A DNA stretch of 41,876 bases from Alistipes sp. (GTDB lineage Bacteria; Bacteroidota; Bacteroidia; Bacteroidales; Rikenellaceae). Below are positions 1 to 7,911 of the stretch, one piece after another. The notes below the pieces were generated by a model that saw nothing but the letters and a program-made list of their open reading frames with translations, did not search any database and was not told the DNA's origin. Location of the stretch: assembly GCA_022511295.1 (NCBI GenBank), contig JAFLRT010000008.1:1-41876 (forward strand). The letters run 5' to 3'. Within the stretch, counting starts at the first letter, position 1. Each line of letters begins with the position of its first letter. The translations under genes were made by a program, and so were the position numbers.

Positions 1-34
1 TGTTACATTGCGTAACATGGTTGTATTCTCTAAA

Positions 35-349
35 TTAGTCGCATTTCGACCCGACTACTGAGGATACACTAGATTTTGCTCCCGGACTACCCAAGTTTAC
101 TGTGGTCTCGCTGTGCGGCGGAACCATTTTGGTAATAGTGCGAAGACTTGAGCCAACATATACTTTAGCCGTTATATTTACATATTGGTCAGTGTCATTA
201 GCAAATGTAACGATTACGCCATCATCCGAATCAAACGAATTGACAACAACTGTACCTGTTGTACCTGAGACTCTGCAAGTTTTATAGTCGTCTGCATAAA
301 CGGATGCAAAACATATAACGGATAAACACATTAAAAATAACTTTTTCAT
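35..349 (-). CDS. small secreted protein, 104 aa, unknown function
   Basis: Clear N-terminal signal peptide (MKKLFLMCLSVICFASVYA), beta-rich mature region, two cysteines in the mature part (near N- and C-termini). Confidence 0.65.
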   Translation of the reverse strand: MKKLFLMCLSVICFASVYADDYKTCRVSGTTGTVVVNSFDSDDGVIVTFANDTDQYVNITAKVYVGSSLRTITKMVPPHSETTVNLGSPGAKSSVSSVVGSKCD

Positions 350-472
350 GATTTTTTCTTTTTATTTTTATTCCATACTCACTTAACGGCTTTTCAGGTT
401 ACTCCGTTTGTACCTTGTTGGTTTAGACAGAATACACACATAAAAAAACGCAGGTACTTTTTAAGAATATCC

Positions 473-591
473 CCTCTCAAAGGTGTTTGGCGTAACCCAG
501 CAGGAAGAATACTAAAAAGCCTGCGCCTTACATAGCGCAAACATTCAGCAATATTCTTTCCTGCTTTTAAGTCGCCAAACTTTTTGAGAGG
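473..591. repeat. long imperfect inverted repeat / hairpin element
   Basis: Arms: CCTCTCAAA (473-481)/TTTGAGAGG (583-591); GTTTGGCG (485-492)/CGCCAAAC (573-580); AGCAGGAAGAATA (499-511)/TATTCTTTCCTGCT (552-565, one-base bulge); inner GCGC/GCGC (523-526/535-538). Confidence 0.85.
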
Positions 592-688
592 CAGAATAAA
601 ACTAAAACGTTTTTTCAATATTTACAATGTGCGTATCAAATACGCTAATGTTTCATAGGCTAATCTGTTATTTGTTTTATTAATAATA

Positions 689-719
689 CAAAAGTATAAA
701 ATTATTTCTATAGCACAAA
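689..719 (-). promoter_or_regulatory. Bacteroidota-type sigma promoter reading towards the inverted repeat
   Basis: Minus strand: TTTG (719-716), N19, TACTTTTG (696-689); exact match to TTTG-N19-TAnnTTTG. Confidence 0.65.
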
Positions 720-730
720 TTCAATTTCAA

Positions 731-1696
731 TTATCTGCATGAGTACTTTTCCGCATTGCGGAAGCCGAGAAGCAACTCTTTGACTGTCATACGTTTTTTG
801 CCTGCTATCTGAAGTTCTGCAACATCTATCCAGCCGTCAGCGCAGGCTACACGAATATAGTTTTTTCCGTCTGTGCGTATATTGCCGGCAGCAAAGTTAT
901 GGTTATCCGCCACAAACCTCGCCGCGAAGATTTTGGCAGTCAGAGGTGCAACGCCCTCGCCCGTCATCGTCGTCCATGCCGCAGGATATGGCGACAGACC
1001 GCGAATAAAGTCTACAATATGCTTACCATCGGCACGCCAATCTATTATACAATCCTCCTTAAAGATTTTAGGTGCCGGTTTCAGCGTACTTTCATCTACA
1101 TGCTGCTGCTCAACAGGCGTAATATTCCCCGCAGCAATACGCTCGACCGTTTCAAGTACAAGACACGTCCCTATATTCATAAGTTTGTCGTACATCGTTC
1201 CGACATTATCCTCCTCGCCTATCGGAACGCGTGTCTGACCTATAATCGCGCCCTTGTCTATCTCGTGGTTGAGCAGAAATGTCGTAACACCGGTCTCGGT
1301 CTCGCCGTTCATTATGGCGCGGTTGATAGGTGCCGCACCACGATACTGCGGGAGCAGTGATGCGTGCAGATTGAACGTACCCAGACGCGGCATTGCCCAT
1401 ACGACTTCGGGCAACATTCTGAATGCTATAACAATTCCCAAATCCGGCTGCATTGTCTTCAGTGCCTCGACAAACTCCGGGTCTTTCATCTTCTCGGGTT
1501 GCAGCACAGGCAGTCCCAATTCGAGTGCGGCGAGTTTAACATCGCTCTCATGTATCTTCTGTCCGCGACCTGCCGGTTTGTCAGGCGTGGTAACTACAGC
1601 CACGACGTTATACCCCTCACTCACAAGCGCGCGCAACGACGGTACGGCAAATTCCGGCGTACCCATAAAGACTATACGCAACTCTTTGGCATTCAT
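731..1696 (-). CDS. fmt: methionyl-tRNA formyltransferase
   Basis: 321 aa; RIVFMGTPEFAVPSLRAL, TTPDKPAGRGQK, NLHASLLPQYRGAAPI motifs. Confidence 0.97.
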   Translation of the reverse strand: MNAKELRIVFMGTPEFAVPSLRALVSEGYNVVAVVTTPDKPAGRGQKIHESDVKLAALELGLPVLQPEKMKDPEFVEALKTMQPDLGIVIAFRMLPEVVWAMPRLGTFNLHASLLPQYRGAAPINRAIMNGETETGVTTFLLNHEIDKGAIIGQTRVPIGEEDNVGTMYDKLMNIGTCLVLETVERIAAGNITPVEQQHVDESTLKPAPKIFKEDCIIDWRADGKHIVDFIRGLSPYPAAWTTMTGEGVAPLTAKIFAARFVADNHNFAAGNIRTDGKNYIRVACADGWIDVAELQIAGKKRMTVKELLLGFRNAEKYSCR

Positions 1697-1698
1697 AT

Positions 1699-3207
1699 CT
1701 ATTTACTATTTTTACCGTTTCCCTTACCGGCTTTACGAGACTTGCGCCTCATCCACGACGGCAGCATAGCGACAAATTTATCACGATAGTATTTCAATCG
1801 CCCAATCTGCCAGTCGCTATCAAGCAATGTAGAGTCATTTGTCGCCTTGTAGGTCAGATAGACAGCCAGCGGTGCAAGTATCATCGCCGAAATCCACATA
1901 CCCCACACAGAGTCCCAGTCGCCTTCACGAGCATTCTTTTCTCCCGTCGTACTAATAATATAGTATATAACGAAGAATACGACCGACACCACTATCGGCA
2001 TACCAAAACCGCCTTTGCGTATAATAGCGCCAAGCGACGCTCCGATAAGGAAGAAGATGATAATCGACACCGGGAAAGCCAATTTGCGATGCCACTCGTT
2101 TTTACTTCGGTAGAGTTGATTGAGCGCATCTTTGGCAGATGATTCGTCAAACGTGATATTACGAGAGCTTCTTGCCATAATACGCGCCGACTTCCATATG
2201 CTATCACGTGAACGTACGCCAAGAGAGTTCAGAGAATCCGTTGCAAGCAGAGGTTTGAAACCGTTGTGGTCTCTCCACAACGAATCGCCGACCATAGCCA
2301 GCGCCGAGTTGTCATGCTGAAATATCTGCTGTTTTACAAGCGGGTCATAAGAGCTTGTCGTAGCTTCATTCACTGCCGAATCGAGGGAATCTATCGCATG
2401 CTGCAACTGTTTTATATCCCGCGTCTGACTGGAGTTGCCGAATGAGCTTTCGTCCGTACGCTCAAAATCGAAACCGGACATCGGTATCGTACCGTCCTGA
2501 CGCTCGAACGTGTGGCGGCGCAGCGAACTTTTGCTGAACCATTGATTATTGCGGGTTTGCTCGTATGTTTCGCCGTTAAAGAGTGTTACCAACAGGAACT
2601 TCTTGTCATCCGTAAGTCGTATATACCCCGAGTCCGCCAGCGTTGTGGTCATATTGCCGCCGATATTGCGGCTGTCGTAGATAAGCACTTTATTAAGCAG
2701 ATGAGTGCCGGGGTCCTGCTTCTCAACGCGGATGCTCATATTGTCTATACCGTTGAAAAACAAGCCGTCCTGGAACTCTATAGTCTGTTTTTGCTGGCGA
2801 ATATCGTATATTATACTGAACAGCTTGCGATTGGAGTACGGCACAAGATTGTTAATGATGAAGAAGCCGCCGATAGAGATAAGTATCACAATAAATATCA
2901 ACGGCCGCAGTATACGCATAAGCGACATTCCGGCCGACTTCATAGCCAGCAGCTCATAGTTCTCTCCAAGATTGCCAAGAGTCATAATAGCCGCAAGCAG
3001 CATGGCAAGCGGCAGACCCATTGTAATCATATTGACAGTAGCATAGCACAGAAGTTCGATAATCACCATCGGGTCAAGACCCTTTCCAACCAACTCGTCT
3101 ATATAGCGCCACACGAAATTCATCATCAGCACGAACGTGACGATGAGGAAGGTGATTATCATCGGCCCGAGATACGACTTCAAAACAAGTTTATGTATCT
3201 TTTTCAT
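1699..3207 (-). CDS. LptF/LptG (YjgP/YjgQ) family lipopolysaccharide export permease
   Basis: 502 aa; N-terminal 'LVLKSYLGPMIITFLIVTFVLMMNFVWRYIDELVGKGL', TM blocks at both ends, long periplasmic middle. Confidence 0.9.
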   Translation of the reverse strand: MKKIHKLVLKSYLGPMIITFLIVTFVLMMNFVWRYIDELVGKGLDPMVIIELLCYATVNMITMGLPLAMLLAAIMTLGNLGENYELLAMKSAGMSLMRILRPLIFIVILISIGGFFIINNLVPYSNRKLFSIIYDIRQQKQTIEFQDGLFFNGIDNMSIRVEKQDPGTHLLNKVLIYDSRNIGGNMTTTLADSGYIRLTDDKKFLLVTLFNGETYEQTRNNQWFSKSSLRRHTFERQDGTIPMSGFDFERTDESSFGNSSQTRDIKQLQHAIDSLDSAVNEATTSSYDPLVKQQIFQHDNSALAMVGDSLWRDHNGFKPLLATDSLNSLGVRSRDSIWKSARIMARSSRNITFDESSAKDALNQLYRSKNEWHRKLAFPVSIIIFFLIGASLGAIIRKGGFGMPIVVSVVFFVIYYIISTTGEKNAREGDWDSVWGMWISAMILAPLAVYLTYKATNDSTLLDSDWQIGRLKYYRDKFVAMLPSWMRRKSRKAGKGNGKNSK

Positions 3208-4034
3208 CTGGCGTCTCTTTTAGCAGCAAGCATTGTCATCGTCTTGACAAGGACAAGCACTGCGGTCAATATAAATATTATCGAAGGGCCTGAAGGGACC
3301 TCAAAGCAGTAACTGGCCATAACGCCCGACACGCTTGCAACAGAGGCGGTTATGGCAGCACCTATCGTTATTCTGATATAGGATTTGGAGAATGTCGCAG
3401 AGATAGCCACCGGCATTGTCAGCAGCGATATCAGCAGCACAATGCCCATAACGCGTATCGACAATACAATAACTACTGCCAGCAGTACTGACATAGCATA
3501 CGAGACGAGTTTAGTTCTCACACCCTGACTTCGTGCATACTCACGGTCAAACGCTATATACATTATCTGCCGCCACCACAATATGGTACAGAGCAACACT
3601 GCCAAAGTCAATATTGCAAGCACCGCCGTATCGGATGATGTTACCGTGATGATGCTGCCAAACATATAACTCGACAAATCGCCTGACGTATAACCGGCCC
3701 TGAGACTCATAAAGAGCGCTCCTACTGCCATTCCGAAGCCCCATATCATTCCTATTGCCGAGTCTTCGCGAATACGTCCCTTGTCTGAAGCCCACTCTAT
3801 GCCTATCGACGACAGGATTGCAAAGACCATCGCGCCGACAATCGGGTTTATGCCTGCATAGAGAGCAATGCCAAGACCTCCGAATGAGGCATGGGTAATG
3901 CCACCGCTCAGAAACACCATACGGCGGCACACGACATAAGTGCCGACTATACCACACAATATGCCCGACAGCAGACACGCCGTCAGCGCATTGGACAGAT
4001 AACCGTACCTGAGTATGTCTCCTACAACCACCAT
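3204..4034 (-). CDS. metal (zinc/manganese-type) ABC transporter permease, ZnuB/MntB family
   Basis: 276 aa multi-TM; 'GIVGTYVVCRRMVFLSGGITHASFGGLGIALYAG' typical of ABC-3 family; 4-bp overlap with the LptF/G gene. Confidence 0.9.
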   Translation of the reverse strand: MVVVGDILRYGYLSNALTACLLSGILCGIVGTYVVCRRMVFLSGGITHASFGGLGIALYAGINPIVGAMVFAILSSIGIEWASDKGRIREDSAIGMIWGFGMAVGALFMSLRAGYTSGDLSSYMFGSIITVTSSDTAVLAILTLAVLLCTILWWRQIMYIAFDREYARSQGVRTKLVSYAMSVLLAVVIVLSIRVMGIVLLISLLTMPVAISATFSKSYIRITIGAAITASVASVSGVMASYCFEVPSGPSIIFILTAVLVLVKTMTMLAAKRDAR

Positions 4035-4041
4035 CTATGCT

Positions 4042-4107
4042 CGTTGCTTACTCGTCGTTCAATCGTTGTTTGCCCGTTGTTCAATCGTTGCTTATTCGTT
4101 GTTTATT
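4042..4107. repeat. six tandem 11-bp degenerate repeats
   Basis: CGTTGCTTACT/CGTCGTTCAAT/CGTTGTTTGCC/CGTTGTTCAAT/CGTTGCTTATT/CGTTGTTTATT, contiguous. Confidence 0.9.
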
Positions 4108-4224
4108 TGAATTGAGCGCGTAAAAATACGTTTTTTTATTCTATTATTGTATAAAGTAGTCATACTTTCACGCAACTTTTTATAACTTCGCACCATAAAA
4201 ACGGAGATAAAAGCCCATTTTAGT

Positions 4225-5520
4225 ATGCAGCGCAGGGTTAATTTTCACACATTGGGATGCAAACTCAACTTCTCGGAAAGCTCGGCTTTGGCACGTGAAT
4301 TTGAGGATGGAGGATTCGTGCGTGTTTCCGCCGATGCCGAGGCCGACATCTGCGTCGTGAACACCTGCTCCGTAACAGAACACGCAGATAAAAAGTGCCG
4401 CAATCTGATACGCAAGCTGCATCGTCGCAACCCCGATGCAATCATAGCCGTTACCGGGTGCTATGCCCAACTGCGCCCGAATGATATAGCACAGATAGAA
4501 GGCGTTGATATAGTATTGAGCAACAACGATAAAGGAGATTTATATAAACGTGTACTTGATCTTTTACACAACGGTCGAACAAGGCAGGTATACGCATGCG
4601 AAACGGCAGAACTGACATCTTTCTTCGCCGCCTTCTCGAGCAATGACCGCACAAGAGCCTTTCTCAAGGTGCAGGACGGATGCGACTATAAATGCGCCTA
4701 CTGCACTATACACTATGCTCGCGGAGCAAGCCGCAATATACCGATATCGGATATCGTAAAACAGGCTGAAAAAATAGCGGCAGCCGGACAGAAGGAGATT
4801 GTTATTACCGGTGTCAATACCGGCGACTTCGGCAAGACTACGGGTGAGAAATTTATCGACCTGCTGCGCGAACTCGACAAGGTAGAGGGAATAGAGCGAT
4901 ACCGCATATCTTCAATAGAGCCGAATCTTCTGACAGATGAGATTATCAGTTTCTGTGCCTCATCAAAAAAGTTCCAGCACCACTTTCACATACCGCTGCA
5001 AAGCGGCTCCGACAAGATTCTGGGTGCGATGCGCCGCCGTTACACCTCGTCCAAATTTGCCGACAGGATTGAAACGGTACGCAAACATATGCCGGACGCA
5101 TTTATCGGAATAGACGTTATCGTCGGCTTCCCCGGTGAAACGGAAGAGGATTTCCGTACGACTTACACCTTTCTCGAGCGTATTTCACCATCTTTCATAC
5201 ATATCTTCCCATTTTCAGAACGCCCGGGAACACCGGCCGTAGATATGCAGGACAAGGTGCCGGCAGCGATTGCAGCTGAAAGAGTAAAAAGGCTTGAGGT
5301 TCTGTGCGAAAAACTGCACAGAGAGTTCAGTCTGAAGCATATAGGCAAGGTGGACAGCGTATTGTTCGAAAGCACGATGCGCGGCGGATATATGACAGGT
5401 TTCACCGGCAACTACATACGTGTAAGAGCGCCGTACGACCGTTCTAAAATCAATAAAATATGCCGTGTCGAATTGCATTCATCGACCGATACCGCTGACA
5501 TAGACGGTCATATCATATAA
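4225..5520 (+). CDS. mtaB: tRNA (N6-L-threonylcarbamoyladenosine(37)-C2)-methylthiotransferase MtaB
   Basis: 431 aa; radical SAM CxxxCxxC (CDYKCAYC), N-terminal MTTase cysteines, 'NFHTLGCKLNFSES'. Confidence 0.95.
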   Translation: MQRRVNFHTLGCKLNFSESSALAREFEDGGFVRVSADAEADICVVNTCSVTEHADKKCRNLIRKLHRRNPDAIIAVTGCYAQLRPNDIAQIEGVDIVLSNNDKGDLYKRVLDLLHNGRTRQVYACETAELTSFFAAFSSNDRTRAFLKVQDGCDYKCAYCTIHYARGASRNIPISDIVKQAEKIAAAGQKEIVITGVNTGDFGKTTGEKFIDLLRELDKVEGIERYRISSIEPNLLTDEIISFCASSKKFQHHFHIPLQSGSDKILGAMRRRYTSSKFADRIETVRKHMPDAFIGIDVIVGFPGETEEDFRTTYTFLERISPSFIHIFPFSERPGTPAVDMQDKVPAAIAAERVKRLEVLCEKLHREFSLKHIGKVDSVLFESTMRGGYMTGFTGNYIRVRAPYDRSKINKICRVELHSSTDTADIDGHII

Positions 5521-5643
5521 CTTAAATTCATTCTGTCCGAAATTTTCATTATATTTGCAACGATTATATGTGTTTCGCGTATACGGATAATTTGAAGCAC
5601 GGCAAACAATTTACATTTCGTTGAACAGTCAAAGATTTCAAAG

Positions 5644-6459
5644 ATGATAAAGAGAATTTCAATAGGTTTTTTAAGTATTGCCATATTGCTTTTCGTAGCA
5701 GGAATGATTTCGCTGTTTGAACTCAACCGTTTGGGTAATGATGCGAAGAGGTTGATAAACGAGAGCCGCAGCAGTATGGAGGCCGCCAAGAATATGTTTG
5801 ACGCATTGGAGGTCAATAATGCCGCCGTATCTCATATTGTTATGACCGGATACGACGAGAGCAGCAGTTTGCAATGCAAACAAAGTATGGCAAACCTTAA
5901 ATCCATAATCGACTCCGCATCTCTCCGCACACCCAAAAACACCTTGCTCGACTCACTGGCTGTTTCAGCGGACAATTTGCGGACTTTGAGCAGTAATTTT
6001 GTTGCGAAAATGATGATAGCCAAGAAAGAGAGCAACATACTCGGTCTGTCGGTTATGATACCGGAGATAGGTCAGGACACAGAGGGTGAGACGGATTTAT
6101 TCTGGTATGACAACAGGTATTATCCTCTCATCACCGAGATATCTGATATGATAAACAGATATATGGTCCAGTCTACCAACGGTCTCACGCCGCAAACAGA
6201 GCAACTTAGCCGCAATGCATATCGCGCCGTAAAGCCGGTATTCATATCACTGTTGGTAATGATTGCCATTATATTGATGCTCTTCTACTTTGTAATTATT
6301 TATTGCGTGCGGCCGATTATAAACATTAACCGAAGTCTTGCAGACTGGCTTAAATTCGGGAAAGCATATAACGTCAAAGCCGAGTGCCGCGATGAACTGC
6401 TTGCAATAAGAGACAATATAAAATCGCTCATCGAGCGTGCAGAAAAAAACGCAAAATAA
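5644..6459 (+). CDS. four-helix-bundle sensor-like membrane protein with HAMP-like C-terminus and no output domain
   Basis: 271 aa; TM near N-terminus, ~170-aa extracytoplasmic helical region, second TM, 'RPIININRSLADWLKFGKAYNV...DELLAIRDNIKSLIERAEKN' HAMP-like, then stop. Confidence 0.7.
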   Translation: MIKRISIGFLSIAILLFVAGMISLFELNRLGNDAKRLINESRSSMEAAKNMFDALEVNNAAVSHIVMTGYDESSSLQCKQSMANLKSIIDSASLRTPKNTLLDSLAVSADNLRTLSSNFVAKMMIAKKESNILGLSVMIPEIGQDTEGETDLFWYDNRYYPLITEISDMINRYMVQSTNGLTPQTEQLSRNAYRAVKPVFISLLVMIAIILMLFYFVIIYCVRPIININRSLADWLKFGKAYNVKAECRDELLAIRDNIKSLIERAEKNAK

Positions 6460-6465
6460 TCCGCC

Positions 6466-7911
6466 ATGCGATTCTTTGTCATACTGAGATATACCGGAAT
6501 GGTGATGCTCTACGTTGCGGCTCTTATGGTTGCATCTGCCGTCGTTGCCTTTTTCAACAACAGGGACTCATCCTTCTTCCCGCTGCTGCTGTCCGTGCTG
6601 CTGACTGCAATGCTCGCTATTTTCCCGCTGATATTCGTCCCGAAAACCGACCAGATAAATTCAAAAGAGGGATTCTGTATTGTTGTTGGCGCCTGGATTT
6701 TGGCGTGCGTCGTCGGGATGTTCCCCTATCTTATATGGGGCGGCGAGTTCTCGCTTGTCAATGCGTGGTTCGAGAGTGTTTCCGGCTTCACCACAACCGG
6801 AGCCTCCATTCTCAACGATATAGAAGGCCTGCCGAAAGGATTGCTTTTCTGGCGCTCATCGACGGCGTGGATGGGTGGTATCGGAGTAGTAATGTTTGCG
6901 CTCGTGATTCTGCCTTCACTCGGCAAAACAAAAATGATGCTGTCAAACATAGAGTTGTCATCGCTGGCAAAAGACAATTACCGCTATCGCACTCAGCAGA
7001 TAGTCAGGATTCTTCTTGCCGTTTACATAATACTTACCATAGTTGCCACTCTGGCTCTGCGACTGGCCGGCATGGGATGGTTCGATGCCGTCAATCACGG
7101 CATGTCAGCCGCAGCCACTTGCGGATTCAGCACGAAAAATGCGAGCATAGGTGCATTCGACTCGCCGCTGATATATATAATCATCATGACCACGATACTC
7201 ATATCGGGTATACACTTCGGTCTTATATTCGCAACCTTTACCGGCAAGCGTAACAACATATTCCGCTCGGAGGTAACAAGACTCTACTTCATAATAGTAG
7301 TCATAGGTTCCGTCGCCGTATCGGCAAATATCTATTTTGCAAATATCTATGATTCGCTGTCATCGTCGGTTATGCACGGCTCGTTCCAGTTTGTATCGCT
7401 GCTTACAACATCAGGATTCGCGACTGCCGATACGAATCTGTGGCCGCCGTTTGCCATTATGATTCTCATTTTCGCATCGATAATATGTGCGTGTGCAGGT
7501 TCTACATCGGGCGGTATCAAGGTAGACCGTCTGCTGATTTTCGGCAAGATGGTTAAAGCCCGTATGCGCGGACAGCAACATCCCAACCTCGTATCGCGCC
7601 TGAAAGTGGACGGTGTAGCGCAAGGTCCGGAGATGCTCGGCACAGTGATGATTTTTGTCGTTACCTATGTCGTGGTTATACTCGCAGGTACGACCGTCAA
7701 TGCGCTATTCGGTCTGGATTTATTGACAAGCGTAACATCCGCCATAGCCTGCATAGGCAATATCGGACCCGGATTCGGAGAGGTCGGTTCGCTGAACTCG
7801 TATGCCGGAGTGCCGGTTATACTTAAATTGCAGGATACGCTTATGATGCTTATGGGGCGTCTTGAGATATTCGGTTTCATTCAGTTATTCTTCTTAAGGT
7901 CGTGGCGGTAA
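6466..7911 (+). CDS. trkH: TrkH family potassium uptake protein
   Basis: 481 aa; selectivity-filter-like loops 'SGFTTTGASIL', 'ATCGFSTKNAS', 'TSGFATADT', 'IGNIGPGFGEVG'. Confidence 0.95.
   Translation: MRFFVILRYTGMVMLYVAALMVASAVVAFFNNRDSSFFPLLLSVLLTAMLAIFPLIFVPKTDQINSKEGFCIVVGAWILACVVGMFPYLIWGGEFSLVNAWFESVSGFTTTGASILNDIEGLPKGLLFWRSSTAWMGGIGVVMFALVILPSLGKTKMMLSNIELSSLAKDNYRYRTQQIVRILLAVYIILTIVATLALRLAGMGWFDAVNHGMSAAATCGFSTKNASIGAFDSPLIYIIIMTTILISGIHFGLIFATFTGKRNNIFRSEVTRLYFIIVVIGSVAVSANIYFANIYDSLSSSVMHGSFQFVSLLTTSGFATADTNLWPPFAIMILIFASIICACAGSTSGGIKVDRLLIFGKMVKARMRGQQHPNLVSRLKVDGVAQGPEMLGTVMIFVVTYVVVILAGTTVNALFGLDLLTSVTSAIACIGNIGPGFGEVGSLNSYAGVPVILKLQDTLMMLMGRLEIFGFIQLFFLRSWR

Noticed and set aside
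394-618. 74-aa ORF spanning the inverted repeat
   Set aside because: TTG start, no recognisable ribosome-binding context, and most of the ORF is the palindrome itself. More likely incidental to an RNA or repeat element, though a leader peptide cannot be excluded.
2512-3312. 266-aa plus-strand ORF
   Set aside because: Antisense shadow of the LptF/G-family gene; composition looks non-coding and no family pattern.
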